Origin: JANXQG01 sp037147235
GTDB taxonomy: Bacteria; Planctomycetota; Planctomycetia; Pirellulales; Thermoguttaceae
Assembly (NCBI GenBank): GCA_037147235.1
Contig: JBAWVO010000046.1
Location: 1 to 28,421, forward strand
Direction of reading: 5' to 3'
DNA length: 28,421 nt
Shown piece by piece: positions 6,911 through 14,266 of the stretch (the stretch's first letter is position 1; each line of letters opens with the position of its first letter). The notes beneath the pieces were generated by a model, which did no database searches, was not told where the DNA came from, and was given only the letters and a program-made list of their open reading frames with translations. The position numbers and the translations under genes are program-made.

Positions 6911-9661
6911 ATGCAGTGGGTGCGGGCTTGTTACTGGATGCTGATTCGCTTTCTGACCCGGTTCCGTTACCGGGTTCGCGTGGAAGGACTAGAAAAACTC
7001 CGCGACCTTCGCGGCCCAACGCTGGTGATGCCCAATCACCCAGGACTGATCGATCCGCCGCTGGTACTCTCGAATGTTCGCATTCCAGGTGGAATGCGGC
7101 CGATCGTCACGACCGGCATGTATCGCAAACCGCTTCTCTACCCGCTCATGCGGCTGGTCAACGCAGTCGAGGTGCCGGAAATGGAGGAGCAGAGCCGCAA
7201 CGCCCGTGAACAGACGATGACGATGATCGACACCATCGTCGAGGGGCTAAACCGCGGCGAGAATTTCCTGATCTATCCGGCCGGCCGAACTGAACGGCGG
7301 GGAATCGAGGAAATTGGCGCCACGCGGGCTGTGGCCGATCTTTTGGAACGCTGCCCACAGGCCAACATCGTGCTGGTCCGCACCCGTGGTGTCTGGGGCA
7401 GCATCTTCACAATGGCCTACACGGGCGGGCATCCAGACCTGGGACGCAGCGTTGTCCGGGCCTTCGGCTGGGTGTTCGCCGCATTGTTTGCCTTTCTACC
7501 GCGGCGGAATGTGACCATGACGGTCGAGTGGATTGATCGCCGCGACCTGCCCGGCATCACCCGTGACAAGCTCAATCCGTTTTTGGAAGAGTGGTACAAC
7601 CGCGGCGCACCGGAGAAGCCGACCTTTGTGCCGTTCAGTTTTCTGTTTGGCCCACGGAAGCACGAATATCCCCCGCTGATCAAGACCGGCCAGGTTGATC
7701 TGACCAAGATTCGGCCCGCCACGATCCGCGCGGTCAACGAACTGGTCGAAGAGCGGCTCAAGCGGCCGCTTTTAGCCGAAGAGAATTCCGCCGAGATGCT
7801 CTTGGAGCGGCTCGGGCTTGATAGCCTGGAGCGGATGGATTTGGCCCTGCATATTGAAGATCGCTTTAGCTTCCGCAGTGATCGCGTGGCCGACACACTC
7901 GGCGAGCTTTGGGCCTTGGCAGAGGGACAACTTTCCACGAGCGGAAACAAGCCTGAGTCAGTCCCCGCGGCATGGAGCGTGCCACCGAGCAACCAAGAAG
8001 AACCGGCCGTACTTGGCGAGACGCTGGCCGAGGCATTTGTCCGCCGCGTGCTCAAGCATCCCGACGACGTTGTTGCCGCCGATCGCATTTCCGGAGTGCT
8101 CAGCTACCGCAGGCTGTACGTCGGTGCGCGACTGATGGCGAAGCGATTTCGGGCACTGCAAGGTAGCAGGCACACTCCGTGTGCCGTCCACCCATCTGCT
8201 CCAGCAGGTGAAAATAGGCTGTCGGAGCCAAGCGACGCAAAAGTTGGGGCAGGCGGCACAGGGACTGTGCCTGCTACTTTGGATCCTATCGGCGTGCTGC
8301 TTCCCGGTTCGGTAGCGGCCGACGTGGTTTTCTTCGGCTTGCACCTAGCCGGTAAACTCCCCGTGCTGCTGAACTGGACAACTGGCCCCGCCAACCTAGC
8401 CCACGCGGTCAAGACGCTGGGCATCCGTTACATCATCACGTCCAAGAAGCTGATCGACCGGCTCGGCATCCAGATCGAAGGGGCCGAATACCTGTTTTTG
8501 GAAGATGTCCGCGGCGGCATCGGCAAGCTGGAAGCGGCGATGACGTTGCTTTCGACCTACGTTCTGCCCAGCCGATTGCTGCACGGATTGCCGCAGCCGG
8601 AGATTGACGTCCCGGCGGTTGTCCTCTTCACCTCCGGTTCGGAAAGCACACCCAAGGCGGTGCCGCTCTCGCATCGGAACCTGATTTCAAACGTGCGTGC
8701 GTCGCTCACTGTTTTGCAGGCGAGCCACGGCGACGTGTTGCTGGGCTTTTTGCCGCCGTTCCATAGTTTCGGACTGTTGGGCAACATCTTGGCCCCAATC
8801 CTTGGCGGCATTCGCGTGGCCCATTATCCTGACCCCACCGACGCGGCGGGACTGGTCCGCACCGCATCCACCTACAAGACTTCGATCGTGGTCACCACGC
8901 CGACGTTTCTCAGCTATATGTTTGGCGCGGCGCGTCCTGAGGATCTTGCGTCACTACGGGTTATTGTCACCGGCGCGGAAAAATGCCCCGAGGCCCTCTT
9001 TGAACGCGCCAAACAGATGATTCCTCATGCGTTCATCCTTGAAGGCTATGGTATTACGGAATGTTCACCGGTCGTGGCGGGCAATCTGCCCGGCAAGATC
9101 AAGCAAGGCACCGTTGGGCCGCCCGTAGCCGGCGTGGAAGTCTGCCTCGTCGATCCCGATTCGCATCAACGCCTACCCACCGGGTCTACCGGCATGTTAC
9201 TGGTCCGCGGACCGTCGATTTTCAATGGCTATTTGAACTACAACGGGCCCGACCCGTTCACCGAGGTTGACGGCAAGCGGTGGTACGTAACGGGCGACCT
9301 TGTGCGACTGGACGAGGACGGCTACATTCACTTCTGCGGACGCCTGAAGCGGTTTCTCAAGATCGGCGGCGAGATGGTTTCCCTTCCGGCCTTGGAAGAG
9401 CCGCTCAGCCGGCTCTACCCACCCACGGAAAACGGCCCGCAGGTGGCGGTCGAAGGCATTGATGCCCCCAGTCGCTGGATCGTGCTTTATACGACATTGG
9501 ACATTTCGCTCAAGCAGGCCAACGCCATTCTGGTCGAGGCCGGATTCCGTGGCGTGATGCGGCTAGATGCCGCGGAACGCATCGAGGCGATTCCCGTGCT
9601 GGGCACCGGTAAGACGGATTACAAGGTTTTACGAAAGCTGGCGGCGGAACGGCGTAATTGA
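6911..9661 (+). CDS. trimodular acyltransferase - acyl carrier - AMP-forming acyl ligase
   Basis: This 916-residue protein has three modules. Residues ~1-230 form an LPLAT/PlsC acyltransferase with the HX4D motif in MPNHPGLIDPP and IYPAGRTER in place of the usual EGTRS block. Residues ~268-345 look like an acyl-carrier domain with LGLDSLERMDL, S305 being the likely phosphopantetheine site. From ~370 on is an ANL adenylating enzyme: TSGSESTPKAVPLSH (from T574), GYGITECSP, TGDLVRLDEDGYIHFCGR and LKIGGEM. The bacterial Aas protein joins the outer two activities to reacylate lysophospholipids; here a carrier sits between them, so the acyl group could be passed internally. GGAG at 6901-6904 supports the ATG at 6911 over the TTG at 6899. 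Residues ~417-457 are encoded by an inserted palindromic repeat. Confidence 0.9.
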   Translation: MQWVRACYWMLIRFLTRFRYRVRVEGLEKLRDLRGPTLVMPNHPGLIDPPLVLSNVRIPGGMRPIVTTGMYRKPLLYPLMRLVNAVEVPEMEEQSRNAREQTMTMIDTIVEGLNRGENFLIYPAGRTERRGIEEIGATRAVADLLERCPQANIVLVRTRGVWGSIFTMAYTGGHPDLGRSVVRAFGWVFAALFAFLPRRNVTMTVEWIDRRDLPGITRDKLNPFLEEWYNRGAPEKPTFVPFSFLFGPRKHEYPPLIKTGQVDLTKIRPATIRAVNELVEERLKRPLLAEENSAEMLLERLGLDSLERMDLALHIEDRFSFRSDRVADTLGELWALAEGQLSTSGNKPESVPAAWSVPPSNQEEPAVLGETLAEAFVRRVLKHPDDVVAADRISGVLSYRRLYVGARLMAKRFRALQGSRHTPCAVHPSAPAGENRLSEPSDAKVGAGGTGTVPATLDPIGVLLPGSVAADVVFFGLHLAGKLPVLLNWTTGPANLAHAVKTLGIRYIITSKKLIDRLGIQIEGAEYLFLEDVRGGIGKLEAAMTLLSTYVLPSRLLHGLPQPEIDVPAVVLFTSGSESTPKAVPLSHRNLISNVRASLTVLQASHGDVLLGFLPPFHSFGLLGNILAPILGGIRVAHYPDPTDAAGLVRTASTYKTSIVVTTPTFLSYMFGAARPEDLASLRVIVTGAEKCPEALFERAKQMIPHAFILEGYGITECSPVVAGNLPGKIKQGTVGPPVAGVEVCLVDPDSHQRLPTGSTGMLLVRGPSIFNGYLNYNGPDPFTEVDGKRWYVTGDLVRLDEDGYIHFCGRLKRFLKIGGEMVSLPALEEPLSRLYPPTENGPQVAVEGIDAPSRWIVLYTTLDISLKQANAILVEAGFRGVMRLDAAERIEAIPVLGTGKTDYKVLRKLAAERRN
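8163..8277. repeat. paired palindromic repeats (family B) inserted in frame in a coding region
   Basis: Two 26-base arms in inverted orientation, 8163-8188 and 8252-8277, differ at only 3 positions and begin GTAGCAGGCACA. Each arm is itself a hairpin (GGCACAC TCC GTGTGCC in the left one). The 115-base element is translated in frame and separates RFRALQ from DPIGVLLPGSV, segments expected to be close together in the ligase fold. The left arm recurs, 26 of 26 bases, at 9831-9856 in reverse orientation. Confidence 0.88.
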
Positions 9662-9783
9662 ACAGGGTGGAAGAGGTCAACATGAAACTCAAGGGTTATA
9701 TCCCCAGCACCTAGAGAGACACGCTCTCCCTTGATCACGACGGATCGAAACTAGGAATCCTCAAGAGTTGCCCGCTAAGGGTT

Positions 9784-9883
9784 GGCGCACAAATAACTGT
9801 CGTGTTTTGCCCACTCGCCGAGCGGGGGCAGACGGCACACGGAGTGTGCCTGCTACTTTTCTTGCGACAGTTATTTCTGCGCC
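9784..9883. mobile_element. 100-bp inverted-repeat element (MITE-like) carrying a family-B repeat
   Basis: Terminal arms 9784-9802 (GGCGCACAAATAACTGTCG) and 9865-9883 (CGACAGTTATTTCTGCGCC) are inverted repeats with one mismatch over 19 bases. Inside lies one family-B unit, 9831-9856, identical in reverse complement to the left arm at 8163-8188. The element has no reading frame of its own. It lies in the 253-base gap between the trimodular ligase gene and the sugar transferase gene, which converge here. No target-site duplication is obvious. Confidence 0.65.
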
Positions 9884-9914
9884 AGTCCTAAATGGTCACG
9901 GGTCTCCCGGTCCG

Positions 9915-10691
9915 TTAATACGCGCCCTTGCAACCCAACACCTTCATCGGCGTCCGCCAGAGCAAATTGAGGTCGGTCGCCAAACTCTGGTTCCGCACGT
10001 ACCAGAGGTCCATCCGCGACCATTCCTCGAAGCCGATGTCGCTGCGTCCGCTGACCTGCCAGAGGCAGGTCAGTCCCGGCTTCACCGCCAGACGACGAAG
10101 CTGCCAAAAAGCGAATCGGGTAACTTCTCGAACGTCCAGTGGACGCGGACCGACCAGCGACATCTGCCCGAAGAGTACGTGGAGCAACTGCGGCGTCTCG
10201 TCGAGGCTCGTCTTCCGCAGGATGCGGCCGAGACCGGTGATCCGTGGGTCGCGGCGATTCTTGAAGACAGGGCCTGTGCTCTCGTTGGCTACCGTATGCT
10301 TGATCTTGTCGGCGTCCAGACGCATCGTGCGGAACTTGACCATCAGGAACGTCTTGCCTAGGTGGCCGGCGCGACGCTGCCAGAAAAACGGATTGCCCCG
10401 CGTAGTGATTGTCAGCACGATGAGCAACGTGAGCAACACCGGCGAGAGGAGAAGAATCAGGGCCAGTGACCCGACAATGTCGAGCAATCGTTTGGCGGTC
10501 TGGTAAGTGACCGAGGGGTTCCCTTCCGGAGCAACGACCGGACGACCGGCAGAGAGATTGCGGCTAATGAGCGAGACGGGCGGCGTCGGCAAGGTGTTCA
10601 TCAGGATCATTGCGAATTCCTCGTATTGGTCTGGACGGTATCGAGTGGCTAATGGAGGAGCAATTGGCGCGCCAAAACCTTTCTTCGCCAT
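9915..10691 (-). CDS. bacterial sugar transferase (polyprenyl-phosphate sugar-1-phosphate transferase)
   Basis: This 258-residue protein belongs to the WcaJ/WbaP-type priming transferases, which move a sugar-1-phosphate from a nucleotide sugar to undecaprenyl phosphate and so start polysaccharide synthesis at the inner membrane. One hydrophobic segment (~68-94, LLDIVGSLALILLLSPVLL...) is the membrane anchor. The catalytic part shows KFRTM (~119-123), LRKTSLDETPQLLHVL with the conserved DE, MSLVGPRP and KPGLTCLWQVSGR. The usual long N-terminal membrane bundle of WbaP is absent, as in the minimal members. It is divergent from the O-antigen ligase gene, with which it shares a 305-base gap containing heptanucleotide repeats. 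The start at 10691 is the longest choice; Met 28 and 31 are alternatives. Confidence 0.93.
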   Translation of the reverse strand: MAKKGFGAPIAPPLATRYRPDQYEEFAMILMNTLPTPPVSLISRNLSAGRPVVAPEGNPSVTYQTAKRLLDIVGSLALILLLSPVLLTLLIVLTITTRGNPFFWQRRAGHLGKTFLMVKFRTMRLDADKIKHTVANESTGPVFKNRRDPRITGLGRILRKTSLDETPQLLHVLFGQMSLVGPRPLDVREVTRFAFWQLRRLAVKPGLTCLWQVSGRSDIGFEEWSRMDLWYVRNQSLATDLNLLWRTPMKVLGCKGAY

Positions 10692-10850
10692 GCAGACGGC
10701 CGTTTACATCGCATAATCGTTGCCACCGGATCAAAAATGGCGTTTACCCCACCTATCCAGACGCGCCATGCGTTGCGAATTAGCGACGTCGGCAGCGAGA
10801 AAAGCAACGCCGGGATCCGTGCCATGACGTAGGGTTTGATGAGATGAATC
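10692..10850. other. left part of the divergent gap between sugar transferase and O-antigen ligase genes
   Basis: The gap between the two start codons is 305 bases. This left part shows no gene, RNA or promoter that I can defend. The right part is filled by tandem heptamers, listed separately. Confidence 0.4.
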
Positions 10851-10941
10851 AGTTGTCAGTTGTTAGTTGTCAGTTGTCAGTTGTCAGTTGTCAGTTGTCG
10901 GTTGTCGGTTGTCGGTTGTCGGTTGTCGGTTGTCGGTTGTC
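10851..10941. repeat. 13-unit heptanucleotide tandem array (AGTTGTC x7, GGTTGTC x6)
   Basis: Seven AGTTGTC-type units (10851-10899, the second reading AGTTGTT) are followed without a break by six GGTTGTC units (10900-10941). The change from A to G at the first base happens once and is then kept, as expected from local unit duplication after one mutation. The array reads through in frame with the downstream gene as a low-complexity peptide (LSVVSCQ), but this is not a credible protein start. Confidence 0.95.
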
Positions 10942-10962
10942 GGTCGCGAAACCACAAGCGGC

Positions 10963-10983
10963 TTTCAATTTTCAATTTTCAAT
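10963..10983. repeat. three tandem heptamers TTTCAAT just before the O-antigen ligase start
   Basis: Three perfect TTTCAAT units end 13 bases before the ATG at 10997. Their sequence is unrelated to the neighbouring AGTTGTC array, but the period is the same. Confidence 0.85.
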
Positions 10984-10996
10984 TCCCTCCCTTCCT

Positions 10997-12361
10997 ATGG
11001 AACTCCTCGCCACAATCACCGCCGCCTGCGTGCTGGTCTGGACCGGAGTGATCCTGTTGCGCGGTGGACCGCTGGCCGGATGCCTGATGTTCATGGCGGT
11101 GGCGACCTGTTTGAGTACCGAATTCCTAAGCTTCAATGTCGGCACGGTGCGGCTGACGATCGATCGCGTCTTCTGGGGCGTGGTGATGTTGCTCTATCTA
11201 ATCTGGCGACAGCGTGGGTGGACCGAGCCGAAACCGCTTCAAGCGGCCGATAAAGCGGCCTTGGCTCTGGTCGCTTACCTCACCGTGCGAACGCTCCTGA
11301 CCGATCCCCATGGCACCGGCCTGACGCCCGTCGTGAATCTGGTCCTGTGGTACATCATGCCGCTGGGCATCTATTGGGTCGTGCGACAGATGCGGATCGA
11401 TCGCCCGCAAAACACCATGATTCTCACCTGCCTAACGCTTTTTGGAATCTACCTGGCGATAACGGTGATCGCCGAGCGGTTTGGGGTTTACTCGCTGGTC
11501 TATCCTCGCTACATCGTGACCTCGATGACCGATAAGACGGCCGAATTCGTGGGGCGCGGCCGCGGTCCTCTGTTGCATCCCATCATCACCGGCATTCAGT
11601 TGGCGGCCTGTTTCAGCGCGGCGTTGATGTTCTGGCCACGTTGCGGCCGTTTCGGACGCTGCGGTTTGTTGCTTACGTCGCTGGTTTTCGCATTGGCCTT
11701 CTATAGCACGATGACTCGCAGCGTCTGGATGGGTGCCGGGCTGGGGTTGGTCGTGATTGTGGGGCTGAGCATGCCTTTGAACTGGCGCGCGCCCGTGCTG
11801 GGGGTGGCCGTTCTGCTGACCGGGGTCTTTGCCGCAGCCAACTGGGAACAGTTCGTGGCCTTCAAACGCGATAAAAATCTCACGGCCAGGGAAACGGCCG
11901 ATTCGGTGACCCTGCGACCGGTAATGGCCCGCGTGGCGTGGCTGATGGTGCTCGATCGGCCCCTGTGGGGATGCGGTTTTGGCCAGTATTTGCCGGAACA
12001 CAAAAATTATCTGGCGGACCGATCGAGCGAGTTGGTGCTGGAGAAATGCCGGCCCTATTCGCCGCACAACCTGCTGTTTGGCATCGTCACCGAGACGGGT
12101 TTAGTCGGGCTGGGGCTCTTTCTGGCCTTACTGGCACTCTGGGGTTATGACGCCTGGCAACTGTGGCGTGCTGCCGAGGCACCGCTCTGGGTTCGGCAGC
12201 AAGGACTGTTCTTTCTCGCCCTGTTGTCGGTCTATCTGGTAAATGGCATGTTCCATCACATCGCCTTGGTCCCCATGTCAAACATCCTCTTGTTCTTTGC
12301 TGCCGGGATGAACGCCTCTTTACGAAAGCGTGGCACTACTGAACTTGCCTTGCTCATTTAA
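10997..12361 (+). CDS. O-antigen ligase/polymerase family membrane protein
   Basis: The 454-residue protein is strongly hydrophobic with about ten or more membrane segments and matches the Wzy_C/O-antigen ligase family, which join or polymerise lipid-linked oligosaccharides on the outer face of the inner membrane. A large periplasmic loop follows ~residue 280 (NWEQFVAFKRDKNLTARETAD...), with the family hallmarks STMTRSVWMGAGLGL before it and PYSPHNLLFGIVTETGLVGLGLF after it. The frame is open to 10844, but the extra 51 residues are only translated heptamer repeat, so the ATG at 10997 (MELLATITAACVL) is chosen although no Shine-Dalgarno is visible. Its 3' end overlaps the 3' end of the convergent Wzz-like gene by 42 bases. 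Confidence 0.9.
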   Translation: MELLATITAACVLVWTGVILLRGGPLAGCLMFMAVATCLSTEFLSFNVGTVRLTIDRVFWGVVMLLYLIWRQRGWTEPKPLQAADKAALALVAYLTVRTLLTDPHGTGLTPVVNLVLWYIMPLGIYWVVRQMRIDRPQNTMILTCLTLFGIYLAITVIAERFGVYSLVYPRYIVTSMTDKTAEFVGRGRGPLLHPIITGIQLAACFSAALMFWPRCGRFGRCGLLLTSLVFALAFYSTMTRSVWMGAGLGLVVIVGLSMPLNWRAPVLGVAVLLTGVFAAANWEQFVAFKRDKNLTARETADSVTLRPVMARVAWLMVLDRPLWGCGFGQYLPEHKNYLADRSSELVLEKCRPYSPHNLLFGIVTETGLVGLGLFLALLALWGYDAWQLWRAAEAPLWVRQQGLFFLALLSVYLVNGMFHHIALVPMSNILLFFAAGMNASLRKRGTTELALLI

Positions 12362-13888
12362 GAGCTTTAATGCCTGGGTACAGTTCAAGCTGCCGTGCGC
12401 GGCGACCGTCAGGCTCCAAGGCTCGTGGGTCGGAGTCAAGGAACTTGTACGATGTGACACAGGCTCGGCATAAGGTGACAGGGCCGTGCCGGAAGTACAC
12501 TGCGGAGCAAACGCCGCAAGCGAAGTCGGCTGCGGTGCCGTTTTCGCGGTGGTCGGCGCGGTGAGCAGAACGATGCCAAGCCCTGTCAGCAGGCCGCCCA
12601 GCAGACCGCCCAATACGATCATCGACCCGCTGGGGGTGATCGGGCTGGTGCCGGTATCGGGGGCATCGACGCAGGTGATCAGACTGGCTGCCCTAGCACT
12701 AGCACGGTTGGATCGGGCATTGGTAAGGTTCTGTTCGGCTCGGTCGAGCAACTTTGCACGGTTGGTCGTTTCGCTAAGAATATTCATATAAGTGGCCCTC
12801 AGCCCGGCGAGGCGGGCCAGCCGGTTGGCTGAGTTATTTCGCTGGTTTTCCAGCATTTCTAGGCGATTGGCATCGAAAGTCAGCTCGGACTCCATGCCGC
12901 GGATTGCGGTGGAAAGTTCGGCGTGCAGGCGGCCAGCGACTTGGATCTCTGCTTCTTTGGCAGAAAGAACCGCAGGATGCGCGGCCGACATGCGGCCCTG
13001 CAAGGTCGCCGTGCGAAGTTGCGAGTCGACCAGGCCGTCCTTCAGCCGCCGTAGGGCCGGCTGAGAATCCAACAGGCGGTTGGGCGCGGCGACCAGCCGG
13101 GTCGGATCAGCCTGGGCTTCCTTGAGCAAGGCGAGCAATTGCCGATTGGCCTTCTCCGTTCCACGGAATTGTCGCAACTCATTTTCGATTTCCGAAACCG
13201 TGCGGCGGAGCGAAGTGTCGCTGGAGTTTGAATCCAACAGCGAGCGAAGTTCCGAAAGATCGCTGCCGACTTGTTTTTCCAGCACGGTTAACTGTGCGGT
13301 CGCGGTATGGAGATCAGACTTGGCCAACTGTACCGCCTTGTTCAGTTCTTCGACCATGCTCTGCGCCTTGGCATCGCGGATCTCTTGCAGATGAAGTTGC
13401 AACTGATGACTCAGTGCCGAATTGAGTTCCGTGGCCCGGGTACGGTCCTTGTCGCGAACCTCCAGGTAAAAGACCTCCGAGGTACCAAACTCCACGCCCT
13501 TGGGGGGGGCGATTTTCACGGATTTTTTTAGGTTTTCGATGTCGGTGTCGGTAGGCCAGGCGAAGGGCTTAACGTAATCGACAGGAGGGCCGACTTCGAG
13601 CAGCGTCGTCTTGAGCAGACGGTGGCTCTTGGACAACTCCATGATAGTTTCCTGGATGCTCTTCAGGTCTTCGGCCCCGCGGAACTTGCCCGGTTCCGTA
13701 TCGCCGCCGACGGCTTCATTGCGCACGATCAGGGCCTGTGAGGCCTGCCAGGTCTTGGGGGCAACCAGGGCATAGGTCACCGCGGCCGCAGTGGCCAAAA
13801 GCGTGACCGTGGCCCACCGCCGCCAGTGGACGACCAGAAGTCGGCCTAGTTCTCGTGGTTCCGATAGCGAATTCTGCACAGCGTTCAT
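12320..13888 (-). CDS. Wzz-like polysaccharide chain-length/copolymerase protein without kinase domain
   Basis: This 522-residue protein has the layout of a polysaccharide co-polymerase: a cytoplasmic start, membrane segment ~25-43 (WATVTLLATAAAVTYALVAP), a long periplasmic part rich in predicted coiled coil (~175-400), and a second membrane segment ~422-443 (SMIVLGGLLGGLLTGLGIVLL). Such proteins set chain length of exported polysaccharide. The C-terminal ~80 residues are Ser/Thr/Pro-rich and hold no Walker motifs, so the BY-type tyrosine kinase often fused here is missing. The 3' end overlaps the ligase gene by 42 bases. A GGAG about 11 bases before the ATG serves as a plausible ribosome site. 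The gene is divergent from the acetyltransferase gene across a 378-base gap. Confidence 0.85.
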   Translation of the reverse strand: MNAVQNSLSEPRELGRLLVVHWRRWATVTLLATAAAVTYALVAPKTWQASQALIVRNEAVGGDTEPGKFRGAEDLKSIQETIMELSKSHRLLKTTLLEVGPPVDYVKPFAWPTDTDIENLKKSVKIAPPKGVEFGTSEVFYLEVRDKDRTRATELNSALSHQLQLHLQEIRDAKAQSMVEELNKAVQLAKSDLHTATAQLTVLEKQVGSDLSELRSLLDSNSSDTSLRRTVSEIENELRQFRGTEKANRQLLALLKEAQADPTRLVAAPNRLLDSQPALRRLKDGLVDSQLRTATLQGRMSAAHPAVLSAKEAEIQVAGRLHAELSTAIRGMESELTFDANRLEMLENQRNNSANRLARLAGLRATYMNILSETTNRAKLLDRAEQNLTNARSNRASARAASLITCVDAPDTGTSPITPSGSMIVLGGLLGGLLTGLGIVLLTAPTTAKTAPQPTSLAAFAPQCTSGTALSPYAEPVSHRTSSLTPTHEPWSLTVAAHGSLNCTQALKLLNEQGKFSSATLS

Positions 13889-14129
13889 CAGTTGGGTTCT
13901 CCCGGGTCGGTGCGTTTGGTATCACTTTACAGAGCAAAGCCAATGCCACCTCGCCGCGACCGGATTATCCGGTGCCGCTTTTCCACCGCTAAGCGTGGTC
14001 CTGGCTCGACTTTGCGCCATCATCGTTCCCCAAATCAAATCCTCAATTCGTCCGCCGTCATGTTGCCAAAAAACAACATCGTGCTGTCTTCAGGCAACGG
14101 CTCAATGTCCCGGCACGAAAGAAAATCAC
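13889..14129. other. left part of the divergent gap between Wzz-like and acetyltransferase genes
   Basis: The gap between the two starts is 378 bases. This part holds no gene, RNA or promoter that I can support. The palindromic pair at 14130-14188 occupies the right part. Confidence 0.4.
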
Positions 14130-14188
14130 GTAGGTCAGGCTTTCCAGCCTGACTTGTCCGCTCCGTTAGGCTGGAAAGCCTGACCTAC
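14130..14188. repeat. perfect 21-bp inverted repeat pair (family C, BIME-like)
   Basis: Arms 14130-14150 (starting GTAGGTCAGGCTTTCC) and 14168-14188 are perfect reverse complements around a 17-base spacer. Each arm also folds on itself: GTCAGGCT-TTCC-AGCCTGAC in the left one. This nested layout is that of paired REP units. It lies 78 bases before the acetyltransferase start, in a divergent gap. Confidence 0.9.
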
Positions 14189-14266
14189 TTCCATGCCACA
14201 GTAATATTCTTTCTGCGAATTCTAAAATAAACTTGCTTCCGCGCTTGGTATGACCAAGATTTGTGT

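Noticed and set aside
8163..8277. Frameshift or pseudogene in the ligase gene
   Set aside because: The frame stays open through the inserted repeat and all downstream motifs are intact.
9681..9713. Tiny frame MKLKGYIPST after the ligase gene
   Set aside because: Ten residues only; nothing supports expression.
10851..10941. CRISPR array
   Set aside because: Units are 7 bases with no spacers, and no cas gene is present.
10844..10996. 51-residue N-terminal extension of the O-antigen ligase frame (LSVVSCQ repeats)
   Set aside because: It is translated heptamer repeat; the 7-base period makes all three frames open here, and a membrane protein start follows at 10997.
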